Of a stretch of 32,628 nt of DNA, positions 23,123-32,596 are shown in pieces. The DNA is from JBPCOB01 sp051000715 (lineage in GTDB: Bacteria > Actinomycetota > Actinomycetes > JALYNC01), in the NCBI GenBank assembly GCA_051000715.1, contig JBPCOB010000074.1, positions 1 through 32,628 of the forward strand. The letters are read 5' to 3'. The notes under the pieces were generated by a model that was not told the DNA's origin, did not search any database, and saw nothing but the letters and a program-made list of their open reading frames with translations. Made by a program: the position numbers and the translations under genes. Within the stretch, counting starts at the first letter, position 1. Each line of letters starts with the position of its first letter.

Positions 23123-24076
23123 GTGCGGCCGGGGCGGAGCACCCGACCCCGCACCCGCACCCGGCCGCGGCACGACGAGGCCGTGCCCGGCTTCGTCACC
23201 GCGGTCGATCGGGGTCGCTACACCTGCCAGGTGGCCGACCGGGACGTCACCGCGATGCGCGCACGCGAGCTGGGCCGCCGTTCGGTGGTGGTCGGCGACG
23301 AGGTGGCGCTGGTCGGCGACCTCGGGGGCGGCCCGGACGCGCTGGCCCGGATCGTGCGGGTTGCGCAGCGGTCGTCGGCGCTTCGGCGTACGGCGGACGA
23401 CCTCGACCCGGTTGAGCGGGTGGTGGTCGCCAATGCGGACACGCTGGTCGTGGTCACGGCGCTGGCCGACCCGCCGCCCAGGGCGGGACTCATCGACCGC
23501 TGCCTGGTGGCGGCGTACGACGCCGGTCTGGCGCCTGTGCTCTGCCTGACCAAGTCCGACCTCGCGGCCGCCGGCGAGTGGCTGGGCGCCTACCGGCCGC
23601 TGGGCGTGAGCGTGGTGGTGACCGGCCGTGACGACGGCGGTGCCGGCGTCGCGGCGTTGCGGGACCGGCTCGCCGGCCGGCTCAGCGTGCTGGTCGGGCA
23701 CTCCGGCGTGGGCAAGTCAACGCTGGTCAACTCGCTGGTCCCCTCGGCCGAGCGGACCATCGGTGCGGTGAACCCGGTGACGGGGCGCGGCCGGCACACC
23801 TCCTCCTCGGCGGTCGCGCTGCCCCTGTCGGAAGGCGGCTGGGTAATCGACACCCCGGGGCTGCGCTCGTTCGGCCTGGCGCACGTGGCGCCGGACCGGC
23901 TCATCGCTGCCTTCGCGGAGCTCGCTCCCGGGACCAGCGCGTGCCCGCCGGGGTGCTCACATCTCGGTACCGATTGCCGACTGGACGGCTGGGTCGCCGC
24001 GGGCCACGCCACTCCTGGGCGGCTTCGTTCGCTGCGCCACCTGTTGGCCGGTCGGACGGCCGAGCCGGACAGCTGA
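23123..24076 (+). CDS. rsgA: Ribosome small subunit-dependent GTPase A
   Basis: A circularly permuted GTPase that matures the 30S subunit. The OB fold is at about 20-90. The G motifs are in permuted order: G4 LTKSD (142-146), then G1 GHSGVGKST (192-200), then G3 DTPGLRSF (243-250). The C-terminal zinc site is Cys274, Cys278, His280, Cys285. I give the GTG at 23123, the first in-frame start. Homologues usually have extra residues before it, and codons for SRLDEDDVRV lie in frame just upstream with no start codon. A well-placed ATG with GAGAGGAG at 23067 reads MSDANPVPR then stops, one base out of frame, so the true 5' end may be frameshifted. Confidence 0.9.
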   Translation: MRPGRSTRPRTRTRPRHDEAVPGFVTAVDRGRYTCQVADRDVTAMRARELGRRSVVVGDEVALVGDLGGGPDALARIVRVAQRSSALRRTADDLDPVERVVVANADTLVVVTALADPPPRAGLIDRCLVAAYDAGLAPVLCLTKSDLAAAGEWLGAYRPLGVSVVVTGRDDGGAGVAALRDRLAGRLSVLVGHSGVGKSTLVNSLVPSAERTIGAVNPVTGRGRHTSSSAVALPLSEGGWVIDTPGLRSFGLAHVAPDRLIAAFAELAPGTSACPPGCSHLGTDCRLDGWVAAGHATPGRLRSLRHLLAGRTAEPDS

Positions 24077-24079
24077 GGG

Positions 24080-24619
24080 TCAGATCTCGACCGTGCCACC
24101 GGTGCGCCAGTAGACGCCGGCCTCGCGGGCCATGAAGTCCTCGTCGATCAGATAACGGCGCAGCGCGGCATAGTCGGGATGGAAGGCGCGCAGGACGGCG
24201 TCCACGTCGCGCTCCGGATAGCGCACTCCCGGCTCGAACACGCGGGCGATGTGGTCGAGCACGATCCGCCGCTTGGCCCGCGGTGCCGGGATGGACAGCA
24301 ACCGACCGTCCTTGACGAAGGCCCGCAGGACGGCCGCCGTCGCGGCATCAGCGGCCCCGTGGTCCTGCGGCGCCGGGGACGGCGCTGCGGCCCTGGCAGC
24401 GGCGGTGAACCGGTCCGCGTGCAGCGACCACTTCCCCTTGTGCCCTGACACCAGGCCGCCGCTTCCCAGCCGGTTCAGCGCACGCAGCGCGTCCCGAGTA
24501 GGAAGCCCGGAGCGCTCGGCGACCTCGGTCGTCGTACCGGCGCCGAGGACCAACGCCGCGACGACCCGCAGCCGGTCCCGCTCGGCGAGCAAGCCGAGAA
24601 GCTCGGCGGCCTCGGTCAC
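24080..24619 (-). CDS. DUF2087 domain protein with winged-helix-like N-terminus
   Basis: A 179-residue protein. The N-terminus (LLGLLAERDRLRVVAALVLGAGTTTEVAERSG) resembles an ArsR-type helix-turn-helix. A linker rich in Ala/Pro follows at about 75-90. The C-terminal RRIVLDHIARVFEPGVRYPERDVDAVLRAFHPDYAALRRYLIDEDFMAREAGVYWR is a clear DUF2087 domain. It is probably a transcriptional regulator, but its ligand and targets are unknown. The GTG start overlaps the end of the MaoC gene by four bases, and it converges with rsgA three bases away. Confidence 0.88.
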   Translation of the reverse strand: MTEAAELLGLLAERDRLRVVAALVLGAGTTTEVAERSGLPTRDALRALNRLGSGGLVSGHKGKWSLHADRFTAAARAAAPSPAPQDHGAADAATAAVLRAFVKDGRLLSIPAPRAKRRIVLDHIARVFEPGVRYPERDVDAVLRAFHPDYAALRRYLIDEDFMAREAGVYWRTGGTVEI

Positions 24620-25065
24620 CGCGAGCGGCGGCCGAAAAGGCCGCGGCCGGTCATCCGGGCCACCAGCTCATCGAGATCGTTGTGCACCTCGAAGCGCATG
24701 AACACCGTTCCTCGGTCCGGTCGCTTCGAAGACGGCGCGACATCGACGACGTGGGCGCTGCCGCGCAGCACGTCCCCCGGCCGGACCGGTACCAGCCAGC
24801 GCAGCTCGTCGAGCCCGGGCGAACCCATGCTCGCCGCGTCCAGGAGCAGCGTGTCGACGTACATGCGCATGAACACGCACGCGGTGTGCCAGCCGCTCGC
24901 GACCAGTCCGCCGAAGGACGACTCGGCTCCCGCCGCCTCGTCCAGGTGGAACGGCTGCGGATCCCAGCGCCGCGCGAACTCCACGATCTCGTCGCGGGTC
25001 ATCTCGTGTGAACCGAGGGAAAACGACTGGCCTACGGCGAAGTCCTCGAAGTAGCGCACCAGCAC
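24616..25065 (-). CDS. MaoC family (hot-dog fold) dehydratase
   Basis: A 149-residue hydratase/dehydratase. The hot-dog helix region contains FARRWDPQPFHLDEAAG with the catalytic Asp/His pair of the hydratase motif (D-P-x-x-x-H). Other conserved parts are YFEDFAVGQSFSLGSHEMTRDEI, GLVASGWHTACVFMRMYVD and LRWLVPVRPGDVL. It probably hydrates an enoyl-CoA or related thioester; the substrate is unresolved. The start is GTG at 25065, with no clear ribosome site. It lies between a short hypothetical gene (32 bases upstream) and the DUF2087 gene (four-base overlap) on the same strand. Confidence 0.9.
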   Translation of the reverse strand: MLVRYFEDFAVGQSFSLGSHEMTRDEIVEFARRWDPQPFHLDEAAGAESSFGGLVASGWHTACVFMRMYVDTLLLDAASMGSPGLDELRWLVPVRPGDVLRGSAHVVDVAPSSKRPDRGTVFMRFEVHNDLDELVARMTGRGLFGRRSR

Positions 25066-25097
25066 ACGATCGCACCCTGCCGGTGACGGCTACGGGT

Positions 25098-25379
25098 TCA
25101 CGGACTCGCGTCGTAGTCGGCCCCGGCGATTACCTCCACGACACCGTCGTCATCTAGGTCCTCGGACCCGGGCACGGTCGGCACGAACCCCACCAGCACC
25201 CCGTTGCGCATCACGGTCGCCTCGAGCGCGCTGGCGCCGTCGGTGTCCCACACGGCCTCCCGACCGTCCGGCAGCACCACCCGTACGCCGAACTGGTACA
25301 CCCCCGCCCGCTCCAGGTGCGCGAACACGCCCTGACCGCGCAACGCCGACACCACCCGGGTCGCTCGCTCCTCGTTCAC
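25098..25379 (-). CDS. Conserved hypothetical protein, 93 aa
   Basis: A small acidic protein without recognised domain. It reads NEERATRVVSALRGQGVFAHLERAGVYQFGVRVVLPDG, a plausible alpha-beta unit, and ends in an acidic segment (GSEDLDDDGVVEVIAGADYDASP). I chose the GTG at 25379 because GGGAGGGG lies eight bases upstream; a further GTG at 25415 would add 12 residues. It is the first gene of a probable operon with MaoC and DUF2087 and is divergent from hyi. Function unknown. Confidence 0.65.
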   Translation of the reverse strand: MNEERATRVVSALRGQGVFAHLERAGVYQFGVRVVLPDGREAVWDTDGASALEATVMRNGVLVGFVPTVPGSEDLDDDGVVEVIAGADYDASP

Positions 25380-25520
25380 ACGTTCCCCTCCCGGACCAGG
25401 CGGCTCGGCGGTCACCCGGCCCGAGAGCCGGTCGGCACCTCACCCCGTCCGAGCCTGCGCCCGGGGATGTCGCCTCGCCGTATCGTAGAAGTTCGAATCC
25501 GCTGCGGAAGCAGGTCAGAG

Positions 25521-26384
25521 TTGAGCCACCAGCTGCCCTACGCGGTCAACTGTTCGATCCTGTTCACCGAGCGGCCGCTGCTCGAACGCCCGGCCGCGGC
25601 CAAGGCGGCCGGCTTCGACGCCGTCGAGTTCTGGTGGCCGTTCCCGGTGGCGGTCCCTGCCGGCGATGACGTGGACCGCTTCGTCGTCGCGATCGAGGAC
25701 GCCGGCGTACGGCTGGTGGGGCTGAACTTCGCGGCCGGCGACATGCCCGGCGGAGACCGGGGGCTGCTCTCGTGGCCGGCTCGCAGCGCAGAGTTCCGCG
25801 ACAACGTCGAGGTCGCGGTGGGCATCGGGGACCGGCTCGGCACGTCGGCGTTCAACGCGCTCTACGGCAACCGGGTCGACGACGCGAGCCCGGACGAGCA
25901 GGACGAGCTGGCCGTGGCGAACCTGGCCGTCGCGGCCCGGGCAGCCGCCCGGATCGGCGCAGTGGTGCTCGTCGAGCCGGTTAGCGGCGCGCCCCGGTAC
26001 CCCCTGCGCACGGCGGACGACGCGGTGGCGGTCATCGACCGGGTCGAGCGCGACGCCGGTGTGGACAACCTGCGGCTGCTCGCGGACCTCTATCACCTCA
26101 CCGTCAACGGCGACGACCTCGATCGGGTCGTTACCAGCTACGCGCCGCGGGTCGGCCACGTGCAGATCGCCGACGCGCCCGGCCGGCACGAGCCCGGCAC
26201 CGGGGAGATCGACCTCGACCGGCACCTCGGCGCGCTCGAGGCTGCCGGGTACTCTGGCTGGATCGGCCTGGAGTACGTCCCGACCGCCTCGAGCGAGAGC
26301 AGCTTCGGCTGGCTGCCTCCCGAGCGACGCCGCGCCACGACCGCCGCCGGCACCCGGCCGCGACTTCCGAACGGAGCCAGATGA
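25521..26384 (+). CDS. hyi: Hydroxypyruvate isomerase-like TIM-barrel protein
   Basis: A 287-residue xylose-isomerase-like TIM barrel. The start is TTG at 25521 (LSHQLPYAVNCSILFTE). Conserved parts are RPAAAKAAGFDAVEFWWPF, LVGLNFAAGDMPGGDRGLLSWP, FNALYGNR, VLVEPVSGAPRYPL with a metal-ligand glutamate, LLADLYHLTVNGDDL, VGHVQIADAPGRHEPGTGEID and GWIGLEYVP. The FAGDMPGG/DRG pattern is typical of hydroxypyruvate isomerase, which interconverts hydroxypyruvate and tartronate semialdehyde. It overlaps glxR by ATGA and leads the glyoxylate operon. Confidence 0.9.
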   Translation: MSHQLPYAVNCSILFTERPLLERPAAAKAAGFDAVEFWWPFPVAVPAGDDVDRFVVAIEDAGVRLVGLNFAAGDMPGGDRGLLSWPARSAEFRDNVEVAVGIGDRLGTSAFNALYGNRVDDASPDEQDELAVANLAVAARAAARIGAVVLVEPVSGAPRYPLRTADDAVAVIDRVERDAGVDNLRLLADLYHLTVNGDDLDRVVTSYAPRVGHVQIADAPGRHEPGTGEIDLDRHLGALEAAGYSGWIGLEYVPTASSESSFGWLPPERRRATTAAGTRPRLPNGAR

Positions 26385-27277
26385 CGACCATCGCCTTCAT
26401 CGGACTCGGCATCATGGGTGGTCCGATGGCCGCCAACCTCGTCGACGCCGGCCACGACGTCGTCGGCTACAACCGCAGCCGCCCGGCCGTCGACCGCCTC
26501 GTCGAGCACGGCGGCCAGGGGGCCGACAGCGTCGCTGCGGCCGTGGCCGGAGCCCAGGTGGTGATCACGATGTTGCCGGACAGCCCCGACGTCGAGGACG
26601 TCGCCCTCGGCGAGGACGGGATCTACGCCTCCGCAAAGCCGAACACGTTGCACGTCGACTGCTCGTCGATCCGTCCCGACGTCGCCCGGCGGGTCGCCGA
26701 GGAGGGCACGTCGCACGGCTTGCGGGTCATCGACGCCCCGGTCAGCGGGGGCGAGAGCGGGGCCGTCGAGGCGACTCTGTCGATCATGGTCGGCGGCGAT
26801 CCGGCTGACGTCGACGAGGCGCGCCCGATCCTCGAGAAGCTCGGCAAGACCGTCGTACACGTGGGCGGGCACGGTGCCGGGCAGACGGTCAAGGCCGCCA
26901 ACCAGCTCATCGTGGCCGGGACGATCGAGCTGGTCGCGGAGGCGATCGTCTTCCTCGAGGCGTACAGCGTCGACACCGGGGCAGCGGTAAAGGTGCTCGC
27001 CGGCGGCCTGGCGGGGAATGCGATCCTCGAGCGCAAGGCCGCGGGCATGCTCGGCCGGGAGTTCAAGCCCGGGTTCCGCATCGACCTGCACCACAATGAC
27101 ATGTGCATCGTCACCTCCGCCGCCCGCGCGGCCGGGGTAGCAATCCCGCTCGGCGCGCACGTCGCCGAGCTCGTCGGCTCGCTGCGAGCCCAGGGCCACG
27201 GCGATCTCGACCACACCGCGCTGCTACTCCTGGTCGAGCAGATGTCCGGCCGCTCCCCGGCAGCGAAGGAGGTCTGA
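26381..27277 (+). CDS. glxR: 2-hydroxy-3-oxopropionate (tartronate semialdehyde) reductase
   Basis: A 298-residue beta-hydroxyacid dehydrogenase. FIGLGIMGGPMAANL is the N-terminal dinucleotide fold. DAPVSGGESGA binds substrate, and GAGQTVKAANQL carries the catalytic lysine. The NADH-dependent reaction turns tartronate semialdehyde into D-glycerate. It sits between hyi and gcl in one operon, consistent with this substrate. The ATG overlaps the hyi stop (ATGA), and gcl starts three bases after it. Confidence 0.93.
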   Translation: MTTIAFIGLGIMGGPMAANLVDAGHDVVGYNRSRPAVDRLVEHGGQGADSVAAAVAGAQVVITMLPDSPDVEDVALGEDGIYASAKPNTLHVDCSSIRPDVARRVAEEGTSHGLRVIDAPVSGGESGAVEATLSIMVGGDPADVDEARPILEKLGKTVVHVGGHGAGQTVKAANQLIVAGTIELVAEAIVFLEAYSVDTGAAVKVLAGGLAGNAILERKAAGMLGREFKPGFRIDLHHNDMCIVTSAARAAGVAIPLGAHVAELVGSLRAQGHGDLDHTALLLLVEQMSGRSPAAKEV

Positions 27278-27280
27278 GCC

Positions 27281-29052
<1,772 letters not shown>

Positions 29053-29056
<4 letters not shown>

Positions 29057-29101
29057 TCACAGCATCTGCCGGAGCACCGGTCAGCCGCTGGCGGTGATCA
29101 G
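29053..29101. terminator. Inverted repeat between convergent gcl and the PEP-mutase-family gene
   Basis: CTGATCAC (29053-29060) and GTGATCAG (29094-29101) are perfectly complementary 8-base arms. They contain the stop codons of both convergent genes (TGA at 29054 and, on the minus strand, at 29100). The 33-base centre can form a further CCGG/GCCGG stem. It may be a bidirectional terminator, but no T-tract follows. Confidence 0.4.
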
Positions 29102-29871
29102 CTCAGGGCCCGTACCCCTGCGGGCAGGGCGCCGCCGGCGAGCAGTCCGGCCCCCGCGTTGGCCAGCGCGGTCATGGCGACCCGTTGCGTCCACGGACCG
29201 TACGACACCCTGGCCACTCCCAGGCGGGCCAGTTCTGCCTGCGGCAGAGATCCGGGTACGCCGATGACGCTCACCTTCCGCTCCCCGATGCCCTCGACGA
29301 GGCGGCCGACCGTCTCGGCGTCCAGCTTGCCCGGCACGAAGACGCAGGCGGCGCCGGCGTCGAGGAACGCCCGCCCCCGCTCGATGGCGTCGGCCAGGAC
29401 CTCTTCGGCGTCCCGGTCACCCGCCTCGAGGTAGGCGTCGGTGCGGGCGTTGAGCACGAACGGCACCCCCTCCGCGGCGCCGGCATCGACCGCCGCGGCG
29501 ACGGCCGCCACCGACTCCTCGAACGGGCGCATCTCGTCCTCGAGGTTGCCACCCACGACGCCGACCCCGATCGCCCGTCGTACGGTCGTCGCGACGTCGC
29601 CGTAGCCCGCCTCCAGGTCGGCGCTGACCGGCAGGTCGACAGCCGCGGCGATCCGGCCGATGGCCGCGATCATCAGGTCGAGGGGGATCTGCTCACCGTC
29701 GGGATAGCCGTGCGAGGCCGCGATGGAGTGGCTGGCGGTGGCCAGCGCCCGGCAGCCCGGCAGCTCGGCCACCACCGTGGCGCTGATCACGTCCCACACG
29801 TTGACCACGACAAGCAGGTCGCGGTCGGTGTGCAAGCACAGCAGATCGGCGGCCTTGTCGTCGAGGGTCAT
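29098..29871 (-). CDS. Isocitrate lyase/PEP mutase superfamily protein
   Basis: A 257-residue TIM-barrel protein. NVWDVISATVVAELPGCRALATASHSIAASHGYPDG, then LPVSADLEAGYGD with the metal-binding Asp/Glu, NLEDE and LNARTDAYL are typical of the PEP-mutase/2-methylisocitrate-lyase branch. The KKCGH loop of true isocitrate lyases is missing, so it is not a canonical isocitrate lyase. It may be a lyase of a C3/C4 acid or an oxaloacetate-decarboxylase-like enzyme. It converges with gcl, and a link to glyoxylate metabolism is possible. The ATG at 29871 follows TATCTT by six bases, which suggests a leaderless message. Confidence 0.87.
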   Translation of the reverse strand: MTLDDKAADLLCLHTDRDLLVVVNVWDVISATVVAELPGCRALATASHSIAASHGYPDGEQIPLDLMIAAIGRIAAAVDLPVSADLEAGYGDVATTVRRAIGVGVVGGNLEDEMRPFEESVAAVAAAVDAGAAEGVPFVLNARTDAYLEAGDRDAEEVLADAIERGRAFLDAGAACVFVPGKLDAETVGRLVEGIGERKVSVIGVPGSLPQAELARLGVARVSYGPWTQRVAMTALANAGAGLLAGGALPAGVRALS

Positions 29872-29877
29872 CCTCCG

Positions 29878-29883
29878 AAGATA
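29878..29883 (-). promoter_or_regulatory. Putative -10 element for a leaderless transcript
   Basis: TATCTT on the minus strand ends six bases before the ATG at 29871. A GGAGG abuts the ATG directly and is too close to serve as a normal ribosome site. Confidence 0.4.
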
Positions 29884-29904
29884 TCGGCGGCACCCCCAAG
29901 GAAC

Positions 29905-30735
29905 TCAGATGGTGCCCCGGTCAGTGGTTTGGTCGCCACCCTCGGTAACCGTCGAACCCTCGTACCCAGGGGCGGCGAGCGGGGGTACCGCTCCGAGAGC
30001 GCCCTCGGTGCCGGTGGTGTAGGTGTCGGTGGTTACATCGGGGGTGTAGGCGATCGGCGACTCCGCAAGCGGCGCCGAGGGGGCGGCCGCCTCGCCGATG
30101 TCGGCGGTGTCCTGGTCGTCGGAGTCGTCGTCCGACTTGCCCTTGAGGGCGGTCGCAGCGATTCCCGCGGCGACGGCGGTAGTCGCGGCGGCGGCAACGG
30201 CCTTGGCAGACAGTCCTGCCTTGCCGCTGTCACCGCGGGAGGACTCGGCGGACTCCACGCCAGGTGTTCCGACGGCGTCCGACTCGTTCACCGAGCCGCG
30301 CCAGGCGCCGGTCGCGTAGCCACTGCTCTCGATGAACTCCTTGAACTTCTCCAGGTCGGCCTGGGCTCGCTTCTCCACGATGTTGAGCTTGTCGCCGACC
30401 CTCTCTACGAGCCCCTCCGGCTCGTACTCCAGGCTGAGCCGCACCGAGGTCGCAGCGGCGCCGACGGGAGTGAAGTAGACGGCTCCGGCGTTTGTCGCGC
30501 CCTCGGTGGCCGCCCAGGCGATCTTCTGGTCGGGCACCTGCTCCAGGATCGTGGCGTTCCACTCCCGCTTGACGCCACCGATCTCTGCGACCCAGTGCAG
30601 CCTCCGGTCGTCGAGCTGGGTCACCTGCTGAACGCCTCCCATGAACTGGGGGAAGTCCTCGAACTGGGTCCACTGGTTGTAGACAGTGCTGATCGGCACG
30701 TTCACCTGGATGGACTTCTCGACCTTCGTGGTCAT
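29905..30735 (-). CDS. SRPBCC family protein with Ala-rich and acidic C-terminal extension
   Basis: A 276-residue protein. Residues 1-145 form a polyketide-cyclase/START-like (SRPBCC) fold: KVEKSIQVNVPISTVYNQWTQFEDFPQFMGGVQQV, LHWVAEIGGVKREWNATILEQVPDQKIAW and VYFTPVGAAATSVRLSLEYEPEG. Residues about 173-197 are an alanine-rich, mildly hydrophobic helix (AVAAAATTAVAAGIAATAL), followed by KSDDDSDDQD and a low-complexity Thr/Ala/Pro tail. Similar cyclase/dehydrase proteins often appear in actinobacterial stress regulons. A GAGGAGA site precedes the ATG. The tail could associate with a membrane or be disordered; its role is unknown. Confidence 0.85.
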   Translation of the reverse strand: MTTKVEKSIQVNVPISTVYNQWTQFEDFPQFMGGVQQVTQLDDRRLHWVAEIGGVKREWNATILEQVPDQKIAWAATEGATNAGAVYFTPVGAAATSVRLSLEYEPEGLVERVGDKLNIVEKRAQADLEKFKEFIESSGYATGAWRGSVNESDAVGTPGVESAESSRGDSGKAGLSAKAVAAAATTAVAAGIAATALKGKSDDDSDDQDTADIGEAAAPSAPLAESPIAYTPDVTTDTYTTGTEGALGAVPPLAAPGYEGSTVTEGGDQTTDRGTI

Positions 30736-30868
30736 GACTTCTCCTCTGGCTGGTCGGACTGGACTGGTGTTATGCGTGGTGTCCGGGGACGGTTCGGCGC
30801 AACCGCGTTGGGGTTCCGTCGAGGTGGATGCTGGTGACTATGCACGCGGCGTGCACCGGCTGGTTCAT

Positions 30869-30933
30869 GTGATCGTTGTGAGCTCCGCATGAGGCTTTCG
30901 GCGATTTCCTGCTGCGGAAGTCACAATGATCAC
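30869..30933 (-). repeat. Palindromic interspersed element, copy D (inverted orientation)
   Basis: Arms GTGATCGTTGTGA and TCACAATGATCAC pair except for one G/T-type change, followed inward by TCCGC / GCGGA. Read on the minus strand its loop AGCAGGAAATCGCCGAAA is identical to that of copy A. It is 63 bp between equivalent points. The bases outside GATC differ from copy A (GT/AC here, GC/GC there) but still pair. It lies 133 bases upstream of the SRPBCC gene, in a non-coding region. Confidence 0.9.
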
Positions 30934-30965
30934 CTGGTCGCTAGGGCAGGGGGGCAGAGGCGAGA

Positions 30966-31189
30966 TCATTCGTCGCGGGCGTCGTTGGAATCGTAGGGGT
31001 CGTAGCTTCCCGCCTTCGCCAGGCCATAGCTGACCAGGTACGCGATGGTCAGGAGTACGACGTAGAACCAGGCGCGGTCGGCGCGGAATTAGTCGGCGTG
31101 GTTGTCGTTGGTCTTCACGACGTAGGAGGCGATCAGCACGCCGATGACTGCGGCGACACAGGCGCAATACCCGTAACTGGCCCCCCCAT
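30966..31189 (-). pseudogene. Decayed two-helix membrane protein
   Basis: On the minus strand one frame reads a hydrophobic helix (YCACVAAVIGVLIASYVV, then KTNDNHAD), a TAA stop at 31091-31089, and directly afterwards a second helix (FRADRAWFYVVLLTIAYLVSYGLAK) with a charged tail ending TGA at 30966. The second half has no start of its own. An ATG at 31189 sits at a run of seven Gs and is one base out of frame with helix 1. The simplest reading is a small two-helix membrane protein inactivated by a nonsense mutation and a homopolymer slip. No family is recognised. The rest of 30736-31421, outside this and copy D, shows no credible gene. Confidence 0.5.
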
Positions 31190-31421
31190 GCCAACAGTGG
31201 CGTGCAGATACCCGCCACACCGCTAGGTCCGCTGCGTCGAGCTCGATCAGCCCAACAAGCCGCGCAAGACTCTCGCGGTCCCCTGCGGCAGGTTGATCCC
31301 GTCGGAGCGCGTCTCGACCATCGCACCTACGCGCGAGATTCAACTTTCCGGAACGAGTCAGAAGAATCAAGAAAGCGGTCAAAGGCCTGGCCGTTGATCA
31401 CGGCCTGACCGGCCGTTGTGT

Positions 31422-31468
31422 TGGTAGCGGGGGCAGGATTTGAACCTGCGACCTCTGGGTTATGAGCC
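31422..31468 (-). other. 3' fragment of initiator tRNA-fMet: attachment site of an integrated element
   Basis: Minus-strand reading gives GGCTCATAACCCAG (anticodon loop with CAT and the 3' side of the GC-rich initiator stem), AGGTC, the T-arm GCAGG-TTCAAAT-CCTGC, the acceptor strand CCCCGCT, A and CCA. These are the last 47 bases of an actinobacterial initiator tRNA. The bases 5' of this (GATCC and beyond) do not form the D-arm or the 5' anticodon stem, so the gene is incomplete. A tyrosine recombinase starts 160 bases away. This is the classic att duplication left by a tRNA-targeting integrative element. The intact tRNA-fMet should be at the other end. Confidence 0.85.
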
Positions 31469-31627
31469 GGATCCACAGGCTTTCCGAGCGCCGTTGCGCG
31501 ACCGTCGAGACTACGAGAAACTGCACGTCAGACGCCCTTTACTGGTGCCGCGTGGTGTTGGTCGGTGTCGCCCCGTGTCCGTGAGTTTCACGGACGCCGG
31601 ACGGACGGACGATCTTGGAGGGCTCCC

Positions 31628-32596
31628 ATGGCATTCGCGAAGCGGCGGATGCTCGACACCGGCGGAGCCCGCTTCACCGGGGTCTACCTCGACCCCGCCG
31701 GCCGGGAGCGGTCGGCCGGGACGTACGACTCCAAGCGGCTGGCGCTGCGCGAGGCGCGGGCTGCGGAGGCCGCTATCGAGGCAGGCGACTGGATCGACCC
31801 CAGCCACGGCAAGATCACGTTCAGGAAGTACGTCGAGCAGCACTGGTGGCCGTCGCGGCACCTCGAGCTGAGCACCAAGGCGTCGTACCGCTCCTACCTC
31901 GACAAGCACTTCCTGCCCTTCTTCGGCGAGATGCCGATGCGCACGATCCTGCCCTCGGCCGTGCAGGCATGGGTGACCCAGGCTGTTGCGTCCGGTCTGT
32001 CGGCGCGGTCCGTGGTGAAGTACCACGTCATGCTGCACAGCGTCTTCAAACGGGCGGTTCGCGACCGGGTCATCCTGCACAACCCGGCGCGAGAGACCGA
32101 GCTGCCGAAGGTCGTGTCCCAACGAGTGCGCATCCTCACACCTGAGGAGTTCTCCCGCGTGCTGGACGAACTGCCTACGCGGTACGTCCCGATGGTCTTG
32201 ACCGACATCGAGACCGGACTGCGGTGGGGAGAGCTGATCGCGCTGCGCCCCACGGACATCGACTTCCTACGCCGGACGATGACTGTGCACAGAGTCATCA
32301 TCGAGGTGTCCCGCAAGGTCAGCCCGGCTGGCGAGCGGATGGTCGTCAAGCATTACCCGAAGGACGACGAGCCGCGAACCCTACGCATCAGCAGTGACCT
32401 CGTCGAAACGCTCAGCCGCCAGGTTGCCTCGCTCGGCCTCGCTCCTGAGCAGCTGCTGTTTTCGTCGACCGGGCGCGCCGATGGCAACCCCATTTCGCGC
32501 AACTGGGGCTGCCCCGGTTTGACGGACGCGCTGGCTAGCTCGGCGCCGCTTTCCGAGAGGGTAGCGCCGGTGAGGCGAACTGCTCGAGAGCGATGA
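31628..32596 (+). pseudogene. Tyrosine recombinase (phage-type integrase), C-terminally truncated
   Basis: The reading frame gives 322 residues. The N-terminal part resembles AP2-like arm binding (RFTGVYLDPAGRERSAGTYDSKRLALREA). The SAM-like core-binding domain (TFRKYVEQHWWPSRHLELSTKASYRSYLDKHFLPFFG) follows, then the start of the catalytic domain with the first catalytic Arg199 in TGLRWGEL. Homology stops at about residue 293 (GNPISRNW, near base 32506). The HxxR box and the nucleophilic tyrosine are missing and are replaced by unrelated residues up to TGA. GGAGGG lies upstream of the ATG. Lying next to the tRNA-fMet fragment, it was the integrase of an integrative element and is now non-functional. 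Confidence 0.85.

Noticed and set aside
30841..30855. Palindrome TGCACG-CGG-CGTGCA just before copy D
   Set aside because: Perfect but short, and there is only one such site in the SRPBCC upstream region; insufficient to call an operator.
30865..31326. A 153-residue minus-strand frame through copy D
   Set aside because: It is Arg-rich out-of-frame translation of the decayed membrane protein and ends in the repeat; there is no domain or start signal.
31422..31500. A complete tRNA-Met gene
   Set aside because: Only the 3' 47 bases match; the sequence where the D-arm and 5' acceptor strand should be does not pair.
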